Made by a program: the position numbers and the translations under genes. A stretch of 32,181 nt of DNA from contig JAQSWS010000039.1 in the NCBI GenBank assembly GCA_029266495.1, positions 1 through 32,181 of the forward strand. The letters are read 5' to 3'. Shown piece by piece: positions 23,756 to 32,181 of this stretch. How positions within the stretch are numbered: the stretch's first letter is position 1; each line of letters starts with the position of its first letter. The stretch is from Rariglobus sp. (GTDB lineage Bacteria > Verrucomicrobiota > Verrucomicrobiia > Opitutales > Opitutaceae). Below the pieces are notes generated by a model. It searched no databases. It was not told where the DNA came from and worked only from the letters and a program-made list of their open reading frames with translations.

Positions 23756-26305
23756 TTATTGCGATGCCTTGCTGGTGGCGTCCCACTCGTAGGTGGGCTT
23801 CACGTCGTGGCTCTTCTCGACATGGCGACGGTCGCCCTTGTGCCACCAGAAGAAGATCGGGCTGGCGATGAAGAGGGAGGAGAACGTGCCGGTGACGACG
23901 CCGATGATCAATGTGACCGCGAGGTCGCGCACCTCGCCGCCGGCGACCGTGGCGAGCACGATCGCGGTCAGGAAGGTGGTGCCGCCCGTGATGATCGTGC
24001 GGGAGAGCGTCAGGTTGAGCGAGCGGTTGATCACGTTGCGCAGCGAGATCGTCGGGTTGAGCGTGAGCTCCTCGCGGATGCGGTCGAACACGACGATGGT
24101 GTCGTTGATCGAGTAACCCACGATGAGGAGAATCGCCGCGACCATCGACGCATTGAACTGCCCGCCGAGCATCACGAAGACGCCGATCGTCAGCACCACG
24201 TCGTGGAGGGTGGAAACCACCGCACCGATGCCGTAGCCCATCTCGAAGCGGAACGCCACGTAGATGAGGATAAGCACCAGGGACCAGAAGATGGCCCAGG
24301 CGGCGTTGGACTTGATTTCATCACCCACGGACGGACCGATGCGGGATTCGCTGAGGAACGTGAAACCCGCCTCGGGATGGGCCGCCTGCAAAGCCGCCAC
24401 CAGCGGCTTGGCCTGGTCGAACGGCGTCGTCAGGCGCAGCACCTCGGTAGCACTGCCGATTTCCTTGGTATAGGAGAGGCTGATATCCTCGACGCCTTGT
24501 GCCGCCGCGACCTTGCGCACTTCGGCGAGCGCGATGGTTTTCTCGAATGCCAGCGACACCTGGTCGCCGCCGGAGAAATCGATGCCGTAGATATCCTTGC
24601 CCTTGAAAACAACGATGCCGGCGCCCAGCAGCACGACGCACCACGAGGTGATGAAGGCCACGCGGGCATGCTTGAGGAAGTCGTAATTGGTGTTCTCCAG
24701 GATGGAGAACATGCGCATCTTTTTCACGAAGCCGCCGTAGATCGCCAGGTTGAGGAAGAGACGGCTGATGACCAGCGCGGCAAACATCGTGGAGAAGATA
24801 CCGATGGCCAGGGTCACGCCGAAGCCCTTCACCGGGCCGGTGCCGAGCGCGATCATGATGCCGGCGGTGATCAGGGTCGTAAGATTGCCGTCGAGAATGG
24901 CCGAGAACGCTTTTTCAAAGCCGGCCTCGAGCGCCGCGGGCAGCGACTTCCCGAGCTTCAGCTCTTCGCGCATGCGCTCGAAGATCAGGATGTTCGAGTC
25001 GACCGACATGCCGATGGTGAGAACAATGCCGGCGATGCCCGGCATGCTCAGGGTGGCGCCGATGCTGGCCATCACGCCGAGAATGATCACGACGTTCAGG
25101 ATCATCGCGATCACCGCGAGGAAACCGCCGGTGGTGTAGAAGAAGACGATGAAGGCCGCGGTGAGCGCGGTGCCGATGAGGAAAGCGAGCTTGCCGCTGG
25201 AAACGGAGTCGGCGGCGAGCGACGGCCCGATCTCGTATTGCTCCTTGATCTGGAGGGGAAGATCGAGGGGGTTGTTGAGCACGTTGGCGAGTTCAAGGGC
25301 CTCGCGCTGGGAGAAACCGCCGGTGATCTGGGCGACTCCGCCGGTGATCGCGCCATTGATATTGGGCGCGGAGTAAAGACGTCCATCAAGGACGATGCCC
25401 AGGAGACGTCCCACGTTGGCCGAAGTCACCTTCGCAAACATTTCGGCGCCTTCGGCGTCAAAGGAGAGCTGGATCTCGTAGCGGCCGAATTCGTCCATGC
25501 GCGCGCCGGCGTTCTCCACATTCTTGCCGGTCATCTCCGGAATGCGCTTCACGAGGTAGTAATACGTCTCGGGAGCGCCGCCCCGTTTGCCGTCCTCGTC
25601 AACGCTGAGAACTTCGTAGCCGGGGGGGATCTGGTCGATTCCCGGCGACTCGCGCATCGGGCCGGTGCCCTCGTGCACAAGACGGAACTCAAGCCGGGCG
25701 GGCTTTTGCACGTTGGCCACAATCTCGGGATTGTCCTTGGTGTTCACGCCGGGGAGCTGCACCTCGATGCGGTTGTTGCCCACCGCGCGAATGATCGGCT
25801 CGGTGACGCCGAGGCCGTTGATGCGGTCGCCAATGATTTCGATGGCCTTGGAGAGCTTCTCCTCGCGCTCGCCCTCACCCATGTTGGCGGTCTCGGCGGT
25901 CTCGGACGTCTCGAGCGTAAAGGCGACGCCGCCCTTCAAATCGAGACCGAGCTGAAGGCGGCCCTTGGATTCGGTAAGCAGGTGATCGAGCAGGATGGTG
26001 TTGCGCTTCTCGATGTTGCCGATCGAGGACTCGATCGGGTATTGCGGGAAGTATTGGGTGAGGTCGATCTTGCGCTCTTTCGCGATCTGCTTGAGCGCGA
26101 CGAAAACGCTCGGGGACTGCTTGGAATCGGCGGCGACACGGGCGGACGCCTCTTTGATGAGCGCGGTGAACTCGGCGGGCTTGGCCCCGGCGTTTTCCTG
26201 GGCGAAATCAACGAAGGGCCGGTCTTGGATCGGGAGCAGCGACACAAGGGCCCAGAGGACTACGGCCAGGCTGAGTGTCAGCTTCCAGAAGTTGCGTTTG
26301 AACAT
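23756..26305 (-). CDS. secDF: Fused protein-export membrane protein SecDF
   Basis: An 849-residue natural fusion of SecD and SecF, the proton-driven RND-type motor that completes translocation at SecYEG. The SecD part starts with one membrane helix (NFWKLTLSLAVVLWALVSLL). It has the large periplasmic P1 region beginning near LQLGLDLKGGVAFTLE and a helix bundle with GMSVDSNILIFERMREEL. The SecF part starts near residue 545 (YDFLKHARVAFITSW), followed by YGIDFSGGDQVSL and GYSINDTIVVFDRIREEL. The acidic residues in the two DSN/NDT helices are the expected proton-path positions. YajC lies upstream, separated by 187 nt containing a terminator-like hairpin, and recJ follows at 19 nt. Confidence 0.96.
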   Translation of the reverse strand: MFKRNFWKLTLSLAVVLWALVSLLPIQDRPFVDFAQENAGAKPAEFTALIKEASARVAADSKQSPSVFVALKQIAKERKIDLTQYFPQYPIESSIGNIEKRNTILLDHLLTESKGRLQLGLDLKGGVAFTLETSETAETANMGEGEREEKLSKAIEIIGDRINGLGVTEPIIRAVGNNRIEVQLPGVNTKDNPEIVANVQKPARLEFRLVHEGTGPMRESPGIDQIPPGYEVLSVDEDGKRGGAPETYYYLVKRIPEMTGKNVENAGARMDEFGRYEIQLSFDAEGAEMFAKVTSANVGRLLGIVLDGRLYSAPNINGAITGGVAQITGGFSQREALELANVLNNPLDLPLQIKEQYEIGPSLAADSVSSGKLAFLIGTALTAAFIVFFYTTGGFLAVIAMILNVVIILGVMASIGATLSMPGIAGIVLTIGMSVDSNILIFERMREELKLGKSLPAALEAGFEKAFSAILDGNLTTLITAGIMIALGTGPVKGFGVTLAIGIFSTMFAALVISRLFLNLAIYGGFVKKMRMFSILENTNYDFLKHARVAFITSWCVVLLGAGIVVFKGKDIYGIDFSGGDQVSLAFEKTIALAEVRKVAAAQGVEDISLSYTKEIGSATEVLRLTTPFDQAKPLVAALQAAHPEAGFTFLSESRIGPSVGDEIKSNAAWAIFWSLVLILIYVAFRFEMGYGIGAVVSTLHDVVLTIGVFVMLGGQFNASMVAAILLIVGYSINDTIVVFDRIREELTLNPTISLRNVINRSLNLTLSRTIITGGTTFLTAIVLATVAGGEVRDLAVTLIIGVVTGTFSSLFIASPIFFWWHKGDRRHVEKSHDVKPTYEWDATSKASQ

Positions 26306-26384
26306 GGTGGGTTTGGTTTAAAATGGATGGGTAACACGTCGCCGAAAGCAGCTGGCGAAATCACGCAGGCAAAGAACGGGAAAA

Positions 26385-26412
26385 CCTCCCGGTGTCGCCA
26401 GACACGGGGAGG
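26385..26412 (-). terminator. Terminator-like hairpin between yajC and secDF
   Basis: Arms 26385-26396 and 26401-26412 pair over 12 bp with one mismatch and a 4-nt loop. On the minus strand the stem is followed by TTTT and then CCCG. It lies in the 187-nt spacer after yajC and before secDF. It may partly end the yajC transcript or set the yajC:secDF ratio. The rest of the spacer shows no gene. Confidence 0.5.
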
Positions 26413-26492
26413 CGGGGGAAATCGCGCTGAAATATCTGAATCATCCCGAGGGGAACGGGAGGCACTCTGTCGATGGTTGCAACGGACCGGGC

Positions 26493-26813
26493 TTAGCCGG
26501 CTTTTTTTACAAGGGCGTGGATGAAGGCCTTGCCAATTTCGACCTTGGTGCCGTCGGCGATGCGAATGACAAAACGGTCGTCCTTCTTATTGGTGATTTC
26601 ACCGTAAATACCGCCAGCCGTGATGACTTCGTCACCCGAGGTCAGGGAGTCCAGCATCTTGGCGTGTTCCTTCTGCTTTTTACGCTGGGGCGCGATCATC
26701 AGGAAATACATCGCGGCAAAAATCAGGATAAAGGGAAGGAACTGCATCAGCGGGTTACCGCCGGGCGCGGCCTGCTGGGCAAGAAAAGACGGGGCGTCTA
26801 CAAGTAGGGACAT
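26493..26813 (-). CDS. yajC: Preprotein translocase accessory subunit YajC
   Basis: A 106-residue protein with one N-terminal membrane helix (LMQFLPFILIFAAMYFLMI) followed by the invariant-type PQRKKQKEHAKMLDSLTSGD. A soluble domain with ITAGGIYGEIT and DGTKVEIGKAFI completes it. YajC associates with SecDF and the holotranslocon. The ATG at 26813 gives the usual length; 19 further upstream codons are open but have no family counterpart. It is the first gene of the yajC-secDF-recJ set and is divergent from speA across a 103-nt gap that must hold both promoters; none was clear. Confidence 0.94.
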   Translation of the reverse strand: MSLLVDAPSFLAQQAAPGGNPLMQFLPFILIFAAMYFLMIAPQRKKQKEHAKMLDSLTSGDEVITAGGIYGEITNKKDDRFVIRIADGTKVEIGKAFIHALVKKAG

Positions 26814-26916
26814 GGTTGTGATTTCGTGTTGTGGTTTTTGGAAAATGAAACAGCTACATAACCGCTTCACTCTTTACGAACGCAAGCCATAACCCAGCCC
26901 GCCTCCCCTCCCTCTT

Positions 26917-28875
<1,959 letters not shown>

Positions 28876-28889
28876 CAGCCCGTCATCGC

Positions 28890-28945
28890 ACCAGCGCCGG
28901 TTCAACGCAGGGCCTCGCCTTGCGTGAGACCGCGCTGGTCTTTCC
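28890..28945 (+). terminator. Terminator hairpin after speA
   Basis: Arms 28890-28913 and 28917-28939 pair over about 19 positions (ACCAGCGC with GCGCTGGT at the base, ACGCA with TGCGT near the 3-nt loop) with a small internal loop, followed by CTTTCC. It lies 14 nt after the speA stop. The T-run is short, so efficiency is uncertain. Confidence 0.6.
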
Positions 28946-28979
28946 ACTCCCGAAGTTCCCCGCCCCTCCTGATTTAAAG

Positions 28980-29054
<75 letters not shown>

Positions 29055-29070
29055 GAAATCGAAGGGTCGG

Positions 29071-29099
29071 AGGGAAATTGTCCTCCCGGGAATTGTCAA
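29071..29099 (-). promoter_or_regulatory. Possible promoter of the CAT tRNA
   Basis: A perfect TTGACA (29094-29099) lies 17 bp upstream of a poor -10 (TTCCCT, 29071-29076) on the minus strand. That would put transcription start about 10 nt before the tRNA. The -35 is clear but the -10 is not, so the call is tentative. Confidence 0.35.
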
Positions 29100-29208
29100 G
29101 AGCCCGCGCGGTTCGAATTTAGCCATCGCCGGCCCGCCCGACAACGCCTCCGGACGTCATTACATCATTGCCTGAACGAACGCCCGGCGCACGTTCGGCT
29201 CTGTCACT

Positions 29209-30255
29209 ATGGGCAACGCGCTCCGACTTTTCGTTTTTTGCCTGGCGCTGGCCGCCGTGGGTTCGACCGCCGCGCTGTCCCAGCTCTGGGTCCGCCAACG
29301 CGCCAAAACCCGGCAGCCCCACGCCACGACCGCGGGGCACGACGCGCTCACACCGGTTCGTGAGTTGCAGGCTTACCACGCCGACCAGCAAAAAGCGGTC
29401 GGCCTGGTCGTCGCCGTATCCCTTACCTCTCTTCTCGCCGTCGCCCTCACCGCGGGCTCGCGCCGATCCTCGGCCCAGGTCGAGGAAGCCGCCCGGCGTT
29501 CCCGCGGCGACATGCAACAGGTTGAACACCTCGCCCGCTCCGCCGTCGTTCGCGAGGAGGCCCTCCGCCACGAACGCGAGGAACGCCAGCGCGCCGATGA
29601 AAACCTCCACCTTCAACAGCTCCTCCTCAACCAGGCGCTCGGTGAAAAAATCCGCCTTGGCCGCGATCTCCACGACGGAATCATCCAGTCCCTCTACGCG
29701 ACCGGCCTCACGCTCGAATCCTCCCGGCAAAAACGCTCCGCCGACCCCGCCACCGCCGACGCCCTTTTCGATCGCGGCTTGCAACTGCTCAACGAAAATA
29801 TTCGCGAGATTCGCGCCTACATCAATTCGCTCTCCCAATCGCAGTCCGCGATGACCCAGGGCTTCGCCAACGCGCTCGCCGTGCTCATCGACAATATCAA
29901 AGGCGACCGCCCCACCGAGTTCGTGCTGCGCATCGACGAAGGCGCCGGGGCCCGCATGGATCCGACGCAGATGCCCGACGTGCTGCAAATCGTGAGGGAG
30001 GCCGTCAGCAACGCCCTGCGCCACGGTGCCGCCACCCAGATCACCATCCGCCTCCATGAAGATGGCGAACGCCTCGCCCTCATGGTCCGCGACAACGGCA
30101 CCGGCTTCGACCCCGCCACGCTTCAAAGCGAGGGACACGGCCTCGCCAATTTCCGCGCACGCGCCGCCTTGCTCCGCGCCGAATTCAAGCTCGACAGCCG
30201 CCCGGGCGATGGCACGCGTCTCGTTGTCACATTTCCGGCTCTCTCCCCCGCATGA
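29209..30255 (+). CDS. NarL/NreB-type sensor histidine kinase
   Basis: A 348-residue membrane kinase. Two membrane helices (about 7-27 and 63-82) flank a short extracytoplasmic segment of about 35 residues. A coiled coil (about 88-150) leads to a HisKA_3 phospho-acceptor, His155 in GRDLHDGIIQSLYATGL. The HATPase domain has the N-box REAVSNALRHG (Asn267), G1 DNGTGFD and G2 GHGLANFRARAALL. Such a small sensor region often means sensing by the membrane or a partner. It overlaps the cognate response regulator by 4 bp (ATGA at 30252-30255), so the pair is translationally coupled. Prepilin-like genes follow, but no regulatory link is shown. Confidence 0.93.
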   Translation: MGNALRLFVFCLALAAVGSTAALSQLWVRQRAKTRQPHATTAGHDALTPVRELQAYHADQQKAVGLVVAVSLTSLLAVALTAGSRRSSAQVEEAARRSRGDMQQVEHLARSAVVREEALRHEREERQRADENLHLQQLLLNQALGEKIRLGRDLHDGIIQSLYATGLTLESSRQKRSADPATADALFDRGLQLLNENIREIRAYINSLSQSQSAMTQGFANALAVLIDNIKGDRPTEFVLRIDEGAGARMDPTQMPDVLQIVREAVSNALRHGAATQITIRLHEDGERLALMVRDNGTGFDPATLQSEGHGLANFRARAALLRAEFKLDSRPGDGTRLVVTFPALSPA

Positions 30256-30932
30256 ACCAAGCGCCCTCCTCCCCGCCCGTCCGACTGGTCCTTGCCGACG
30301 ACAGCGAACTTGTCCGCGTCGGGCTGCAAACGCTCCTGCAAGGCGCGCCGGGCATCGAGCTCTGCGGCGTGGCCGCCACCGCCGCCGAGGCCCTCGCCGT
30401 CTGCCGGCGCGCGCGCCCCGATGTAGTGCTTCTGGACATACGCCTGCCCGATGGCACGGGCATTGACGTGTGCCGCGCCCTGCTCGCGGAAGGCGGCGAC
30501 ACCCGCGTGCTTTTCCTGACCTCCAGCTCCGAGCAGGACGTCGTCGACGAGGCGATCCGCGCCGGCGCCCACGGCTACCTGCTCAAGGAAATCAACACGC
30601 CCGCGCTGCTTCAGGGCATCCGTGATGTTGCCGCCGGCCGCTCCATCCTTGATCCGCAAATCACCGCCCGCGTGATGGACCTGCTGAAAAACGAGCGCAA
30701 CAAACCGTTGATCGCCGGACTCTCGCCGCAGGAGCAGCGCGTCCTCGCCAAGATCGCCGAGGGCTGCACCAACAAGGAGGTCGCCGCCGATCTGGGACTG
30801 AGCGAAAAGACGGTGAAAAACTACCTCAGCAATATTTTCGAAAAACTGCACTTCAGCCGGCGATCCCAGGCCGCCGCCTATTACACGCAGTCCGTGGGCC
30901 GTGCATCAGGGCCGAACGGCCCAAGTCGCTAG
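30252..30932 (+). CDS. NarL/LuxR-family response regulator
   Basis: A 226-residue regulator. The receiver domain (about 10-125) has the acidic pair in LADDS, phospho-acceptor Asp62 (LLDIRLP), Thr90/Ser91 and Lys112 (LLKE). The LuxR-type HTH is about 160-215 (LSPQEQRVLAKIAEGCTNKE, then LGLSEKTVKNYLSNIFEKL). A short Ser/Gly tail follows. Phosphorylation by the overlapping HisKA_3 kinase is expected. Targets are unknown. The prepilin-like genes start 73 nt downstream and may or may not share the transcript. Confidence 0.94.
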   Translation: MNQAPSSPPVRLVLADDSELVRVGLQTLLQGAPGIELCGVAATAAEALAVCRRARPDVVLLDIRLPDGTGIDVCRALLAEGGDTRVLFLTSSSEQDVVDEAIRAGAHGYLLKEINTPALLQGIRDVAAGRSILDPQITARVMDLLKNERNKPLIAGLSPQEQRVLAKIAEGCTNKEVAADLGLSEKTVKNYLSNIFEKLHFSRRSQAAAYYTQSVGRASGPNGPSR

Positions 30933-31005
30933 GGCCATAAAACCGTCCCCGTCGGCTCTACCGGCGGACACATTCAGGCGGTAGGATGCATGCACGTTAT
31001 CACCC

Positions 31006-31704
31006 GTGCATATTCATCCCTCCATCAACATCACGCCTCGCGTCCCCCGTCGTGGCCCTGAGCCTGAGCTCGGGTATCCCTCACCGGAACGCCCCGCCTT
31101 CCGCTCCTCCCGCGTATCACGCCTGAGGGCGTTCACTTTGGTGGAAATGATAATCGCCGCCACCCTTCTCTCCATTGGCGTGATCGCAGTGTTCGCATCC
31201 CTGTTGTATGCGCGGAGCCTGAGTGAGGGCAGCATCTATCAAAACAGCGCCGTCACCATCGTGCAGGGCTACATCGAGCAAATGAAGAACATGGAGTTCA
31301 CCGACCTGCCCTACACCACTTCCACCGGATCGGTGGTGGCCGGCTCGGGCAGCACCTCCACACAGATCCCCACCCGGCTCAACGCCTCCACATCCGACCC
31401 CCTGATCATTTCCACCGCCACGACTATTCCGGCCCTCTCCACCATTGGTATCAGCGCATCCACCTCCCTGCCCGGGGTCACCGACAACGTGAAAACCATA
31501 GATGTCAGCAGCACCTCTTCGACGGCGGACGACTTGCGCCTCAACCTGCGCGTCTGGGTTCAGGACATCAGCAACACCGGCATCAGCGCCACCCAGGTCC
31601 GCTCCATCACGATCCAGTATGCCTGGCAAAGCGGCGCCAGTGACAAAGCACGCATCTTCCGTAGCTCCGTCCGCACGATCCGCTCCGCCGTCCCCACCTA
31701 TTGA
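31006..31704 (+). CDS. Type IV prepilin-like protein (pseudopilin)
   Basis: A 232-residue protein with the prepilin peptidase site RA-FTLVEM (cleavage predicted between Ala42 and Phe43, Glu at +5) and a following hydrophobic helix. The remainder is Ser/Thr-rich, low-charge, beta-type sequence (SVVAGSGSTSTQIP; STATTIPALSTIGISAS) typical of minor pilins or type II secretion pseudopilins. The start is GTG at 31006, the only start between the upstream stop (30982-30984) and the motif. It makes an unusually long 42-residue Pro/Arg-rich leader with Ala at -1 instead of Gly. The next prepilin gene begins 2 nt after its stop. Confidence 0.8.
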   Translation: MHIHPSINITPRVPRRGPEPELGYPSPERPAFRSSRVSRLRAFTLVEMIIAATLLSIGVIAVFASLLYARSLSEGSIYQNSAVTIVQGYIEQMKNMEFTDLPYTTSTGSVVAGSGSTSTQIPTRLNASTSDPLIISTATTIPALSTIGISASTSLPGVTDNVKTIDVSSTSSTADDLRLNLRVWVQDISNTGISATQVRSITIQYAWQSGASDKARIFRSSVRTIRSAVPTY

Positions 31705-31706
31705 TC

Positions 31707-32181
31707 ATGCATCCCCGCCCTTTCAATTCCTGTTCCGCCCGCCTCAACGACTGCCGCCGCGGCATGACCTTGGTTGAAATCATGGTCGTGCTGGGGATCA
31801 GCATGCTTGTCGTCGGTGGCTTGCTCGTCTTCTTCATTCAAAGCCTCAACGTCTATCACTACGATTCCGGTAAACTTCTCGTGAACCGGGACATGCGCCA
31901 GTTCACCGCCGAATTGGCCGACAACGCCACTTACGCGAACTCTTTCCTCGTCTACCCTTCCTTTACCTCACGCAGCACCACCGAGGGTTCCGTCACCTCT
32001 GACAATAAAGTCTATGCCGGCAATTCAGGTAACATGCTCGTCCTCGTTTACCTTGACCTCGCCGACGACACGAAGATCAGCCGCGTAGTCGGCTACTACC
32101 GTGATCCCGAAGAAAACAACGGCGAAGCCCCCGTGCGTAAATTTGATGTCGCCGTCAATCCGAGCGCCTCCGCCGCCAATG
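31707..32181 (+). CDS. Second prepilin-like protein (3' end cut by window)
   Basis: One hundred and fifty-eight codons are open from the ATG at 31707 to the window end. The prepilin site is RRG-MTLVEIMVV (Gly19/Met20, Glu at +5) and a hydrophobic helix follows (VVLGISMLVVGGLLVFFIQS). The exposed part then begins (LNVYHYDSGKLLVNRDMRQF). This is a PulJ/PilW-like minor pilin layout, with the first helix followed by an aromatic-rich region. It lies 2 nt after the previous prepilin gene, so both belong to one operon that continues beyond the window. Met at +1 of the mature protein is less common than Phe but accepted. Confidence 0.85.
   Translation, partial: MHPRPFNSCSARLNDCRRGMTLVEIMVVLGISMLVVGGLLVFFIQSLNVYHYDSGKLLVNRDMRQFTAELADNATYANSFLVYPSFTSRSTTEGSVTSDNKVYAGNSGNMLVLVYLDLADDTKISRVVGYYRDPEENNGEAPVRKFDVAVNPSASAAN

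Noticed and set aside
23759-26524. Plus-strand open frame of 921 codons opposite secDF
   Set aside because: Its codons mirror secDF exactly (His/Glu/Asp/Gly-rich antisense composition). SecDF is unambiguous.

Overview
The window is a GC-rich, gene-dense bacterial chromosome segment with short intergenic gaps and many ATGA start/stop overlaps. The gene complement is housekeeping (SRP54/Ffh, a single-chain SecDF with YajC and SecG, Der, Fmt, ParB, RecJ, biosynthetic SpeA). Together with DUF4412- and DUF4380-like proteins, LolA-like lipoprotein-sorting proteins and verrucomicrobial-style prepilins, this suggests Verrucomicrobiota, probably an Opitutaceae-like organism. That assignment is inference from overall protein character; no search was run. 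Almost no start codon has a recognisable Shine-Dalgarno sequence.

Layout. Bases 1-12607 are entirely minus strand. They hold a truncated tandem ribbon-helix-helix regulator, a HAD phosphatase, a LolA-like exported protein, SecG, a SulP anion transporter, a LysM protein followed by ParB, Fmt, a DUF4380-like protein overlapping Der, a DUF4412 exported protein with a Met-rich repeat, and an Lrp-type regulator followed by a class I aminotransferase. From 12726 to 14509 a lone receiver protein and Ffh lie on the plus strand. Bases 14587-18975 (minus) are a compact four-gene operon: putative diiron protein, SDR oxidoreductase, esterase and GH1 beta-glucosidase. It is divergent from an AraC-type regulator at 19094. 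A plus-strand alkylation-repair pair follows (Ada-AraC-AlkA fusion overlapping ogt). Then come recJ, secDF and yajC (minus), divergent speA (plus, TTG start), a CAT-anticodon tRNA (minus), a NarL-type histidine kinase/response regulator pair, and two prepilin-like genes, the last cut by the window end.

How they work together. SecG, SecDF and YajC serve protein export, with Ffh on the co-translational branch. The Ada-AlkA fusion and Ogt repair alkylated DNA, and the Ada part may sense methylation and induce both. The AraC-linked operon looks like glucoside and ester catabolism with a redox step, but its substrate cannot be read from sequence.

The most unusual signal is a pair of AT-richer perfect palindromes inside two unrelated coding genes, fmt (6471-6499) and ogt (21576-21598). 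They share the core TGTCACYTAWTARGTGACA and are read in the same frame, giving Cys-His-Leu-(Leu/Ile)-(Ser/Gly)-Asp in each protein. This resembles a protein-invading palindromic element. Long snap-back repeats at gene ends (6178-6242, 7289-7354, 14523-14581) are a second layer of repeat structure.
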